Below are positions 1-8,549 of a stretch of DNA of 52,601 nucleotides, one piece after another. A program made the translations under genes and the position numbers. Origin of the DNA: Lamprobacter modestohalophilus (GTDB lineage: Bacteria; Pseudomonadota; Gammaproteobacteria; Chromatiales; Chromatiaceae); contig NZ_NRRY01000036.1 in NCBI RefSeq assembly GCF_016583905.1, positions 1-52,601 of the forward strand, in the 5' to 3' direction. The notes beneath the pieces were generated by a model that made no database searches, had not been told where the DNA came from, and worked only from the letters and a program-made list of their open reading frames with translations. Each line of letters begins with the position of its first letter. Position 1 is the stretch's first letter.

Positions 1-20
1 CTAGGAGGCTGTCCGACTTA
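1..20 (+). repeat. Left terminal inverted repeat of the IS
   Basis: The bases are the reverse complement of 1553-1572 apart from one mismatch at the eighth base. The repeat marks the left boundary of the insertion sequence. Confidence 0.9.
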
Positions 21-76
21 TCACCCCGGGCATCCGGTAGACTAGGAGCGTTACAGAACAGAGGCGAGGATGCAAC

Positions 77-1438
77 ATGGCGGTCAACTTCATCACGGCG
101 GATCGAGAGACGCCGGACCGGCTCCCAGCGACGGTGCAGGAGTACGTCCCCGAGGATCATTTGGCGCGCTTCGTGGTGGAGATCGTCGACCAGCTGGATC
201 TGAGCCACCTGATCGACGCCTATACGGGGCGCGGCTCGCGGCCCTACCACCCGGCGATGCTGGTTGCGCTGTTGTTCTACGGCTATGCCACCGGCGTGTT
301 CTCCAGCCGCAAACTCGCGCAGGCGACCTACGACTCGATCGCGTTTCGCTACCTCTGTGCCAATACCCACCCCGACCACCGCACCATTGCTGATTTCCGC
401 AAGCGCTTCCTGAACGAGCTCGCGGCGCTGTTCACCCAAGTGCTGCTCATCGCCCAGAGGATGGGGCTGGTCAAGCTTGGCACCGTCAGCCTGGACGGCA
501 CCAAGCTCAAAGCCAACGCCAGCAAGCACAAAGCCCTGAGCTGGGACTATGCCAACCGCCTGGAGGAGCAGCTCAAGGGCGAGGTCGAGGAGCTGATGCG
601 CCTCGCCGAGCAGGCCGACAACACACCGCTGCCCAAGCCCTTGGACCTCCCGCAAGAGCTGGAGCGTCGCGCGCAGCGCCTCGCCGTCATCGCGGCCGCC
701 AAAGAGGAGATCGAAGCCCGCGCACAGGCGCGCTTCGAGGCCGAGCAAGCCGAGTACGCGCGCAAGCTGGCGGCCCGCCAAGCGCGTGCTGAGCGCACGG
801 GAAGACAGCCCGGAGGCAGGCCGCCGAAGGCGCCCGAGCCCGGTCCCGGAGCCAAGGATCAGGTCAGCCTCACCGACGCCGAGTCACGCATCATGCCCAC
901 CGCCGGCGGTGGCTTCGAGCAGGCCTACAACGCGCAAGCCGGGGTCGATACCGAGACCCACCTCATCGTCGAGCAGCATGTCACCGATCACACCAACGAC
1001 AAGCAGGAGATCGCCCCCGCCCTGGAGCGCCTCGACGCCCTCCCCAAGGCGCTTGGCGAGGTCGACGCCCTGCTGGCTGACACCGGCTATCACAGCGAAG
1101 CGAACCTCGATCGCTGTGAGGCCGCCGGCATCGACCCCTACATCTGCGAAGCGCGCCAGCGCCACAACCCGCCCTTAGCCGAGCGGCTTGCCGACGACCC
1201 GCCGCTGCCCAGCGGCAAGCTCACCTCGGTCGAGGCCAATCGTCATCGGCTGCGCACCCGCAGCGGTAAGGCCCGCTACGCCAAGCGCAAGTCCACGGTC
1301 GAGACCGTCTTCGGCATCATCAAGCAGGTGCAGGGGTTCCACCAATTCCTGCTGCGCGGCCTCGAGGCAGTGCAGGGCGAGTGGGCGTTGGTGTGTCTGG
1401 GGTGGAACCTGAAGCGCCTGTTTGCGCTTAAAGGATAG
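77..1438 (+). CDS. IS1182-family transposase
   Basis: This 453-residue DDE transposase would cut and rejoin the ends of its own IS. The N-terminal part resembles the DUF772-type helical domain of the IS5/IS1182 group. The catalytic triad is visible: D140 in SLDGTKLKANASKH, D335 in LADTGYHSEANLD and E409 in KSTVETVFGIIKQ. A charged, coiled-coil-like insertion of roughly 100 residues (about 155-260) lies between the first two acids, as is usual for the family. The ATG at 77 follows a GAGG-type ribosome binding sequence. The frame is uninterrupted and both repeats are present, so the element may still be mobile. The only cargo is the transposase. Confidence 0.93.
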   Translation: MAVNFITADRETPDRLPATVQEYVPEDHLARFVVEIVDQLDLSHLIDAYTGRGSRPYHPAMLVALLFYGYATGVFSSRKLAQATYDSIAFRYLCANTHPDHRTIADFRKRFLNELAALFTQVLLIAQRMGLVKLGTVSLDGTKLKANASKHKALSWDYANRLEEQLKGEVEELMRLAEQADNTPLPKPLDLPQELERRAQRLAVIAAAKEEIEARAQARFEAEQAEYARKLAARQARAERTGRQPGGRPPKAPEPGPGAKDQVSLTDAESRIMPTAGGGFEQAYNAQAGVDTETHLIVEQHVTDHTNDKQEIAPALERLDALPKALGEVDALLADTGYHSEANLDRCEAAGIDPYICEARQRHNPPLAERLADDPPLPSGKLTSVEANRHRLRTRSGKARYAKRKSTVETVFGIIKQVQGFHQFLLRGLEAVQGEWALVCLGWNLKRLFALKG

Positions 1439-1552
1439 AAAAACGGGCAAGATGGCGTGATATCGTGAAAAAACGGCCCATTTTCGCGATGGCAAGCCCC
1501 GCGAAGCGTTTTCTTTTTACCACAAACGGTCGCGAGCCCTGGATTCTAGCCC

Positions 1553-1572
1553 TAAGTCGGACAGGCTCCTAG
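1553..1572 (-). repeat. Right terminal inverted repeat of the IS
   Basis: This is the inverted copy of bases 1-20 (19 of 20 match). It ends in CTAG directly before resumption of the interrupted REC-EAL reading frame. Confidence 0.9.
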
Positions 1573-1613
1573 AGGGCCTGTTACGGCGTCTGCTCAGGCG
1601 CCTGGGCCATGAG

Positions 1614-2807
1614 TTGCGCTTTGACTGCTCGGTGAGCGCCTTCAAGAATGGCCTCCTCAGCGAAGCGGCTCCTGACCTGGTGCTGATTGACCTCGGCTTG
1701 GGCCAAGAGTCTGGCATCGATGTCATTCACTGGCTTGCGGACCAAAGCCTGCGGCTGCCGATCGCACTGCTCTCAGGGCGTGGCGATTGCCTGCTCGACA
1801 CGGCGCGCCGGATTGCCCTAGGGCGCGATCTCGAGGTGCTCGGCATCGTCAATAAGGCGCGGCTGATCACAGAGCTGCCGGCGGTGCTTGAGCACTGGCA
1901 CCGTGGCAAGGCCACCGAGCAGAACGCTGCAAACCCGGCCCCGGCCCCCCCGGCCCCGGCAACGGTCACGGTATCAGCGCCGCCCTGCGCCCAGACGCCA
2001 AAATCACCGCTCGACGTCGAGACCTTGCGTGGTCTGATCGACCAGGGTGCTGTTGTGCCCTATCTGCAGGCAATCGTCGATCCCAGGGACGGCAGCCTTC
2101 AGGGCGCTGAGACATTGGCTCGACTGCGTCTGCCGGATGGTCAGATCCTGGGTGCCGGCGACTTCATTCCGCTCGCCGAAGACCACAAGCTGATCTACCC
2201 GATCACGCAAAGCTTGGTCCAAACGCTCATCGAGCAGCGGCAGCAACTGGCCCCGCTCGGGCTCAAGTTCATTGCCGTCAACCTGCCAGCCAGTGGTCTC
2301 GATGATCAGCCCGCGCTCGATTTGGTGCGCGCGCTGGTGACCGGGCTGGGTAAAACCTGCGCGGTGCATGTCGAGATCACTGAGACCGCCTGCAGCCTAT
2401 CGCCACAACAAACGCAATCTTTGGCCGCGAACATCCGGCTCGCCGGGGCCAAATTGGCGATCGACGACTTCGGCACCGGTTATTCCTCGATGCGCGTGCT
2501 CGCCGAGCTGCCCTTCGAGACGCTGAAGATCGATCTGAGCTTCGTCTCGGAGATGTTCGACTCGCCCAAGGCCCTCAGCCTGTTGCGCAGCATTATCGCC
2601 TTCGGCCAGAACCTCGAGCTGCAACTGGTGGCGGAAGGCGTCGAGACCGAGGCACAGCGTCAGCTGCTGGTGGCCGAAGAGGTCAACCTCGCGCAAGGTT
2701 TCCTGTTCGGCAGGCCGATGTCGATCGAGGCCTTTGTCGAGCACTATACCAAGGCGCCGGCCTCGGCCGGGACCTTTGCGCCAAGTATGATCTATTCGAG
2801 CGTATGA
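1614..2807 (+). CDS. REC-EAL c-di-GMP phosphodiesterase, N-terminus removed by the IS
   Basis: An EAL-domain protein predicted to hydrolyse cyclic di-GMP, behind a response-regulator receiver domain that has lost its start. From the IS edge (1572) the frame reads EGLLRRLLRRLGHELRF, normal REC helix 1, but the first strand with its acidic pair is missing. The phospho-acceptor region VLIDLGLG remains. The EAL domain (about residues 135-380) keeps the usual metal and substrate positions: ETLARL (EAL signature), VNLP, EITET, IDDFGTGYSS, LKIDLSF and VAEGVET. The annotated start is a TTG; any ATG-started full-length protein has been lost. The stop overlaps the ATG of the sensor kinase, so the two formed an operon. 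A truncated product may still be made, perhaps from a promoter in the IS end. Confidence 0.82.
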   Translation: MRFDCSVSAFKNGLLSEAAPDLVLIDLGLGQESGIDVIHWLADQSLRLPIALLSGRGDCLLDTARRIALGRDLEVLGIVNKARLITELPAVLEHWHRGKATEQNAANPAPAPPAPATVTVSAPPCAQTPKSPLDVETLRGLIDQGAVVPYLQAIVDPRDGSLQGAETLARLRLPDGQILGAGDFIPLAEDHKLIYPITQSLVQTLIEQRQQLAPLGLKFIAVNLPASGLDDQPALDLVRALVTGLGKTCAVHVEITETACSLSPQQTQSLAANIRLAGAKLAIDDFGTGYSSMRVLAELPFETLKIDLSFVSEMFDSPKALSLLRSIIAFGQNLELQLVAEGVETEAQRQLLVAEEVNLAQGFLFGRPMSIEAFVEHYTKAPASAGTFAPSMIYSSV

Positions 2808-5800
2808 TCCGCGCCCTGTCGCTGATGCCCTGGCGGCGGTTTGGCCTGCTGCTTGGCCTGCTTGCGCTCGCCGTGGTGGGCAATCATTACAACCTGTCGC
2901 TGTTCTTCGGCGTCCATATCATCTTTGGCTCAGTAGCCGTGTGGCTTGCCCTGGCCTGGCTGGGGCTGCCTGCGGCGCTGCTGGTGGCCACCGCCTCTGG
3001 GCTTTACACCTATGTGCTTTGGGATCACCCCTACGCGATCCTGATCTTTTTCGCCGAAGCGTTGGTGGTCGGTGGCGTCGATCTGCTGGTGCGACGCCGA
3101 GGGCGCGAGCCACTGCCACTGCTCTGGCTAGTCAGTCTGTATTGGCTGTTGATCGGGGCGCCGCTGGTGCTGCTGTTTTACCGCTATGCGCTCGAGATGC
3201 CGGTCACGCAGGTGGTGCTGATCGCGATCAAACAGCCCTTGAATGGCATCCTCAACGCGGCCATGGCGCAGCTGATCTTGCTCGGCGTCGCGCTGGTCGG
3301 ACGCCGATCGCTTGCCCTGTCGCTGCGCCAGCTGCTGTTCAGCCTGTTGCTCACGGCGATGCTGCTTCCGGTGATCGGCCTGATGACCTGGCAAAACCAG
3401 AATGCCCGCGCCAACATCGAGGCCGACCTGCGCGATCGGCTGCTTTGGTTTGCCGAGCTCGCCAGGCGTGACCTGATGCACATTGATCAAGCAACCGAGC
3501 AGCTGGCCGAGCTGCAGGAGATCCTCGCCGCGCGCCTGCCCGATTCGAAACGCCCAAGCATCACGCTGTTGCCAGCGGCGGCTCAACAGGCGATCGCGCT
3601 GGTGCCGTCGAAGGTCGAGGGGCTCTCACTGCGATTGCCCGAGCAGAAGCATCCCGCGCACATGGAACGCTGGCGTGCGGCACGTTATCAGGTCGCGATC
3701 CCGATGTCGGCCACAGCCCCTGCGGTCGCGTCGAGCGCATCCGCGTCGACTGCGGAAACCACTGCGGCAACCACCGCGGCAACCGGCGACTGGCTCGCGA
3801 TCGAGGTCAGCACGACCCTGGTGATCGATCAACTGCATGCGCGCATCGTGCGTTTGCTCGGCGCCCTGCTGACGATGATCGCGCTCTCGGCCCTGTTCGC
3901 TGAGCGAGTGAGTACCCTGCTGACGCGGCCGCTCGAGCGGTTGATCGAGACTGCCACGGCCGTTCCGAATCGGATCACCACCGCCCAACCGCTTGAGCCG
4001 ATCAAGCCAGCACCGGTGCGCGAGATCGAACGCCTGGCGCGCGCCATTGAGCAGATGGGCAATCAACTCGCCGAGAGCTTCGTCAAGCTGCAGAAAGAAC
4101 GCGATGCACTGAAGTTTCAGCGCGAGCGTTACCAGCTGGTCATCGACAACCTTGAAGACCTGATCGTCCGCACCGATCGCGATGGCCGGTTGGAATTCGT
4201 CAGTCCCTCCTACTGCACGCTATTCGGCCAGTGCGAGGTGGAGTTGATCGGCCAAGACATCCTCTCGCCACGGCTGCCCAAGGAGCCGGAAGCCAAGCAG
4301 GCGGTCATCGAGTCCTTGCGGCAACCGCCCTATGTGCATCTCTCCGAGCACTATGTCTCTACCAAGCGGGGCTGGCGCTGGCTGCAGTGGGTCGACCGCG
4401 CCGTGCTCGATCACAACCATGCCATCACCAGCATCGTTTCGCTTGGCCGCGACATTACCGAGCGCAAGCTCGCCGAGCTGGATCTGATTCAACGCGAAAC
4501 CATCGAGCGCGAACTGCTGGAGATTGCCACGGCCTTTGTGCTGAAGCGGGACGAGCAGCTCGCAGAGCTCATCGATGAGGTGCTCAAGTGGGTTGGCCTC
4601 TTTACCCGTTCAGATCGCACCTATCTGTTTCAGCTCGAGGCGCAAGGCACACGCCTGAGCAACACCCATGAATGGTGTGGCGCGGATGTCGAGCCGATGA
4701 TCAGTCATCTGCAAAACCTGAATGCCGATGACTTTGCAGCACTGATGCAACACATGTACTGCGGCGAGCCGGTGGTGGTGCCGCGGGTCGCTGACCTTGG
4801 CGATGACTGGGCCGAAGAGCGCACGATCCTCGAGTTTCAAGGCATCCAATCCGTGCTCTTGGTGCCGCTGATGACAGACAGCAAGCTGTCTGGCTTCATC
4901 GGCTTCGACGCCGTCTTTGCGCCGCGCGAATGGCTTGCCGCCGAGGTCCGGTTCCTGCAAGTCGTCGCCAGCCTGATGGTGGGTGCCTTTGAGCGCTCGC
5001 GCATCCATCAGGCCCTGGTCAAGAGCCAAGCCCGCTATGATCAGGTGGCACGCCAGAGCCGCAGTGTTGCGTGGGAGATCGATGCCAGCGGCCTCTATAC
5101 CTATCTCAGCCCGATCATCGAAGACCTGATCGGCTACCGGCCCGATCAGCTGGTCGGTAAATACCACTTCTATGACCTGTTCCCAGAGGCCGAGCGCGAG
5201 CGCCTCAAGGCCGTCGGCATGGTCTACCTGGCGCAGGGCAAGCCCTGTCACGACTTGGTCAACGTGCTTCAGCATGCCGACGGCAGTCTGGTGTGGGTCA
5301 ACACCAATGGGCTCCCGATTCTCGACGAGCAGGGCAAGCTGCAAGGCTACCGCGGTATCGATATCGACATCAGCGCGCGCCATCGCGCCGAGCAGCAACT
5401 GCGCGACAGCGAGGCGCGTCTGAGCGCCATCTTCAATCAGGCCCCCATCGGCATTGCCACCACTGATCAGCAGGCTCGGATCACGCTGGCCAACCAGGCG
5501 ATGGGGGCCCTGGTCGCCCGCAAGCCGGAGAGGCTGATCGGCGTCCACTTCGAGACGCTGACGCACCCTGAGGATCGCGACCAAGAGCGTCAGCTTTACC
5601 ATGAGCTGATCAGCGGCCAGCGCTCAGGCTATCGCATCACCAAGCGCCTGCTGAGCGAGGATGCCCAGGTCGTTTGGGTGGATCTACGGATGGTGTTGAT
5701 CCCGCAAGAGGAGGGTCAACCGCCGCTGCCGCTGGCGATGTTCGAGGACATCACCGAGGTCCAGCTCGAGACCGAACGGCGCAAACAGGTCGAGCATGAT

Positions 5801-7681
5801 CTGGCCGAATACATGCACCAGCTCGAGAAGCTGGTTGATCTCAGCAGCCGCTCCTTGGCCTTCGACGAGGAGGTCCCGGCCTTGCTGGCCTTGGGCTGCG
5901 ATGGGTTGCAGATGGCAGTTGGCGAGCTTGGCCAGATCAACGACGACATCGACTATCTGCCACAGGTGCATCATGTCGCCAAGGCTGCCCATGAGCTGCA
6001 GCAACCGACCTCCGGCATCGATCGCGAGCTGTTGGCCAAGAGTCGTGCCGAGCCCGGCATCCCACAGCTGATGAGCACCGATCAGCTGCCAACGCCCTGC
6101 CAGGAGGCGGGCTGGCAGAGCGCCCTGTTGCTCGCCCTCCCCTGGAGCACCCCCGACGGTCAAGGCGAGACGCTCGCGCTCAGCTTCTGGTCGCAACAAC
6201 CGATCTCGGTCCTGTCCAGCCTCGATCGGGAGCTGGCTCGGCTGATTGGTCAACGCCTGGTAGCGCTGCTGTTCAAAGAGCATGTGCAACAGGTCATGAT
6301 CATTGCCAAGGAGCGGGAGACCATTGGTCACCTGGCGAGCGGTATCGCGCACGACTTCAACAATCTGCTCGGCGTCATCGACGGCAACCTACGCTACCTG
6401 CAGTCCTCGCTCGATCGACTACCACAGCATCCGGAGATCAGCGAATTCAGCGAGATCATCGATGAGACCCTGAGCGCCCTGGGGCATGCTACGGTCATCA
6501 CCTCCGGCATGCTCTCGCTCAGCCGCGCCGGTGGCATTCGCATCACGCCTACCCTGCTCGAGCCGGCCATCCATGATCTCACCCGCATCTTGGAGCAGGT
6601 GCTGCCCGCACGCATCAAGCTGGTGCTCTCGATTGAGCCCGGCATCAGCGCTGTGACCAATGCTGCCTTCCTGCAGTCAGCGCTCTTGAACCTAGCGCTC
6701 AATGCCCGCGATGCGATGCCGGACGAGGGCCAACTGAGCATTCGGGTGCGGACGCGCGCCTGGCGTGGTGATCAGCCCCTAGCCACCGGTCAGCTGCCGC
6801 CCGGCGACTATGTCGAGCTGCGCGTTGCCGATACCGGCTGTGGCATGACCAGTGCGACGCTGCGGCGGTTGTTTGAGCCCCTGTTCTCGACCAAGGCCAA
6901 ACAACGCGGCCATGGCCTGGGCATGTTCATGGTGCAGGAATTCGTGCTCCGCTCGGGCGCCGGCCTGGTGGTGGAGTCAACACCGGGGCAAGGATCAGTC
7001 TTTCGAGTGCTCTTACCATCCGCGCAGCCAGACGAAGACGAGCCAGCGGCAGCACTGCCACAAACAGCGATGACGGCTCAGCACGAGCCCGAGCTGGATC
7101 TAGAGCACGAACTCGAGCTAGAGCAAGCGTTGGATCTGGAACCTGAGCGAGCGTTGGATCTACAGCCAGAGCTGGAGCCTAAGCCAGAGCGAGCACTAGA
7201 GCCTGAACTCGTGCTTGAGCAGGCGTTGGAGCAGGAAAAGGCGCAGGCGCGGGAGCGACCGCAACCCCAGCCACAAGCACGACCGCAGAGGCTGAGACCA
7301 GATCCCGAGCAGGCATTCGCGCAGGTGCGGGTGTTGGTGGTCGATGACGACCCCAGAGTACGCGAGACCGTTTGCCGGTTGCTGCGCAGCATCGGCGTCA
7401 TTGCCGAAGACGCCGAAGACGCCGCGGCCTGCCTCCAGCGACTCAGCCTCGAGCCTGGATTCGACCTCGTCCTGACCGATCTTGCGATGCCGAAGATGGA
7501 CGGCGCCGAGCTCTATGCCGCCATTGCCAAACGTGATCCCGAGCAAAAGGTCATTCTGATGAGCGGACAAGACGCAGCCCACTTTGGCGTCGATCAACTC
7601 ACGCCCAAACCCCTGGTGCTCCGCAAGCCCATCGTCCTTGATCAGCTCCGCCAGGCGCTACATGGAACATCCTTGGCCTGA
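2804..7681 (+). CDS. Multi-PAS/GAF hybrid sensor histidine kinase
   Basis: A 1625-residue inner-membrane hybrid kinase. The N-terminal ~200 residues hold several hydrophobic segments, followed by an extracytoplasmic-type stretch, another membrane segment near 345-365 and a HAMP-like linker. Then come PAS (~440-560), GAF (~570-745), PAS (~755-870), PAS (~875-1000), a GAF-like region (~1010-1165), HisKA with H1183 in GIAHDFNNLL, HATPase (NALNARDAMP-like N box, DTGCGM and GHGLGMF boxes) and a C-terminal REC with D1559 in VLTDLAMP. Between HATPase and REC is a ~75-residue linker of degenerate E-L-E-P/A-L repeats. ATGA overlap with the EAL gene indicates one operon, suggesting this kinase phosphorylated that regulator. 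The signal sensed is unknown. Confidence 0.92.
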   Translation: MIRALSLMPWRRFGLLLGLLALAVVGNHYNLSLFFGVHIIFGSVAVWLALAWLGLPAALLVATASGLYTYVLWDHPYAILIFFAEALVVGGVDLLVRRRGREPLPLLWLVSLYWLLIGAPLVLLFYRYALEMPVTQVVLIAIKQPLNGILNAAMAQLILLGVALVGRRSLALSLRQLLFSLLLTAMLLPVIGLMTWQNQNARANIEADLRDRLLWFAELARRDLMHIDQATEQLAELQEILAARLPDSKRPSITLLPAAAQQAIALVPSKVEGLSLRLPEQKHPAHMERWRAARYQVAIPMSATAPAVASSASASTAETTAATTAATGDWLAIEVSTTLVIDQLHARIVRLLGALLTMIALSALFAERVSTLLTRPLERLIETATAVPNRITTAQPLEPIKPAPVREIERLARAIEQMGNQLAESFVKLQKERDALKFQRERYQLVIDNLEDLIVRTDRDGRLEFVSPSYCTLFGQCEVELIGQDILSPRLPKEPEAKQAVIESLRQPPYVHLSEHYVSTKRGWRWLQWVDRAVLDHNHAITSIVSLGRDITERKLAELDLIQRETIERELLEIATAFVLKRDEQLAELIDEVLKWVGLFTRSDRTYLFQLEAQGTRLSNTHEWCGADVEPMISHLQNLNADDFAALMQHMYCGEPVVVPRVADLGDDWAEERTILEFQGIQSVLLVPLMTDSKLSGFIGFDAVFAPREWLAAEVRFLQVVASLMVGAFERSRIHQALVKSQARYDQVARQSRSVAWEIDASGLYTYLSPIIEDLIGYRPDQLVGKYHFYDLFPEAERERLKAVGMVYLAQGKPCHDLVNVLQHADGSLVWVNTNGLPILDEQGKLQGYRGIDIDISARHRAEQQLRDSEARLSAIFNQAPIGIATTDQQARITLANQAMGALVARKPERLIGVHFETLTHPEDRDQERQLYHELISGQRSGYRITKRLLSEDAQVVWVDLRMVLIPQEEGQPPLPLAMFEDITEVQLETERRKQVEHDLAEYMHQLEKLVDLSSRSLAFDEEVPALLALGCDGLQMAVGELGQINDDIDYLPQVHHVAKAAHELQQPTSGIDRELLAKSRAEPGIPQLMSTDQLPTPCQEAGWQSALLLALPWSTPDGQGETLALSFWSQQPISVLSSLDRELARLIGQRLVALLFKEHVQQVMIIAKERETIGHLASGIAHDFNNLLGVIDGNLRYLQSSLDRLPQHPEISEFSEIIDETLSALGHATVITSGMLSLSRAGGIRITPTLLEPAIHDLTRILEQVLPARIKLVLSIEPGISAVTNAAFLQSALLNLALNARDAMPDEGQLSIRVRTRAWRGDQPLATGQLPPGDYVELRVADTGCGMTSATLRRLFEPLFSTKAKQRGHGLGMFMVQEFVLRSGAGLVVESTPGQGSVFRVLLPSAQPDEDEPAAALPQTAMTAQHEPELDLEHELELEQALDLEPERALDLQPELEPKPERALEPELVLEQALEQEKAQARERPQPQPQARPQRLRPDPEQAFAQVRVLVVDDDPRVRETVCRLLRSIGVIAEDAEDAAACLQRLSLEPGFDLVLTDLAMPKMDGAELYAAIAKRDPEQKVILMSGQDAAHFGVDQLTPKPLVLRKPIVLDQLRQALHGTSLA

Positions 7682-7750
7682 TCAACGCTCAATGATTTCG
7701 GAAGACTCCAGATCCAGAACACTACCTGACTCTTTACAACGGCTGCAGGC

Positions 7751-7793
7751 TTGTCAAGCACCCAGAAGCGGCTAAGATAGCCACATTAGCTAA
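7751..7793 (+). promoter_or_regulatory. Candidate promoter and operator of the toxin-antitoxin operon
   Basis: A sigma70-like pair is visible upstream of the antitoxin: TTGTCA at 7751-7756 and TAAGAT at 7773-7778 with a 16-bp spacer. The -10 overlaps an imperfect dyad (GCTAA at 7771-7775, TTAGC at 7786-7790) and the palindrome TTAGCTAA at 7786-7793. These are plausible operator sites for autorepression, which is the normal mode for Phd/YefM antitoxins. Inferred from sequence only. Confidence 0.45.
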
Positions 7794-7809
7794 CCCACGA
7801 GAGCCTGTC

Positions 7810-8088
7810 ATGATCACTGTCACATCTGTTGAGGCACAGAATCGCTTCGGCGAGCTTATCGATCGAGTTCAGCGCGAACCGATCGAAGTGACGTGCCGTG
7901 GGCGGACGGCGGCCTTTGTCGTTTCCGAGTTCGATATGCAGGAGCTTAGGTCATTGCACCAGCGCAGAGAGGCGGCGGCTCGCTGGTATTCGAGTTATCG
8001 TCAACGCATTGTCGAGCACGAGTCAAATCAGTCGACCGCCGAGCTAACCGACAGCGCTGTCAACGAGCTTGTGCATGCCCTTCGCTAG
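7810..8088 (+). CDS. Type II antitoxin, Phd/YefM family
   Basis: A 92-residue protein whose first ~50 residues have the Phd/YefM DNA-binding pattern (VTSVEAQNRFGELIDRVQRE followed by a two-strand turn ending in AAFVVSE). The C-terminal charged helical part would wrap the toxin. It should neutralise the PIN-domain toxin encoded immediately downstream and repress the shared promoter. GAGAG precedes the ATG at 7810. The coding region overlaps the toxin start by 14 bases, the usual antitoxin-first arrangement. Confidence 0.88.
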   Translation: MITVTSVEAQNRFGELIDRVQREPIEVTCRGRTAAFVVSEFDMQELRSLHQRREAAARWYSSYRQRIVEHESNQSTAELTDSAVNELVHALR

Positions 8089-8491
8089 GCGGATCATTAT
8101 CGATACCGGCATCTTGGTCAGTGCGGCCATTCGCCCCGAATCCATTCCCGCACTTGCGCTGCAAAAGGCATTCCTTACATTCGAGGTCTGTATCAGCGAC
8201 GAAACCTTCAAAGAGTTCGAAACCGTTTTGATGCGACCGAAGTTCGATCGCTATGCCCCAGCAGCGCAACGCACAGAATTCCTTACCGGATTTCAGCGAC
8301 ATGCCACTAGCATCCAGGTCACGGAGCAAGTCACGGATTGCATGGACCCCAAGGACAACAAATTTCTCGCGCTCGCCGAAACCGCTGGTGCCGAGCTCAT
8401 CGTCGCCAGCGATCCGCACCTCACTGATCTACACCCATGGCGAGGCATCCCGATCATGCCGCCAGCGGCTTTTCTTGTTGGGATCAGCTAA
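8075..8491 (+). CDS. PIN-domain toxin (putative ribonuclease)
   Basis: A 138-residue PIN-domain protein of the group annotated as toxin-antitoxin toxin component, PIN family. PIN toxins are Mg-dependent RNases. The acidic positions expected of the fold are visible: D in IIIDTGILVSA near the N-terminus, E in SDETFKEFETVL, D in CMDPKDNKFLALA and D in IVASDPHL. The ATG at 8075 is preferred; a TTG at 8069 would add two residues. It overlaps the end of the antitoxin gene, so translation is probably coupled. The gene ends convergently with the flippase-like gene at 8550. No truncation is seen. Confidence 0.87.
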   Translation: MPFARRIIIDTGILVSAAIRPESIPALALQKAFLTFEVCISDETFKEFETVLMRPKFDRYAPAAQRTEFLTGFQRHATSIQVTEQVTDCMDPKDNKFLALAETAGAELIVASDPHLTDLHPWRGIPIMPPAAFLVGIS

Positions 8492-8549
8492 AACAGATGG
8501 CCAAGGCGACAGATCCAGACCTCGGAGATAACGGCTGGCAAACATCGCC

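Larger units (their letters stand above)
1..1572 (+). mobile_element. Complete IS1182-family insertion sequence
   Basis: The element is bounded by 20-bp terminal inverted repeats at 1-20 and 1553-1572 that match at 19 of 20 positions, and it carries one full-length DDE transposase gene. Both outer ends read CTAG. Because CTAG is palindromic, it may be a 4-bp target duplication (element then 5-1568) or part of the repeats. The element sits inside a response-regulator reading frame: immediately right of 1572 the sequence continues in frame into a REC domain. The window begins exactly at the IS end, so the other half of the interrupted gene is not visible. Confidence 0.9.

Noticed and set aside
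4610-5602. 330-codon minus-strand frame inside the sensor kinase
   Set aside because: Antisense shadow; the plus strand encodes well-defined PAS and GAF domains throughout.
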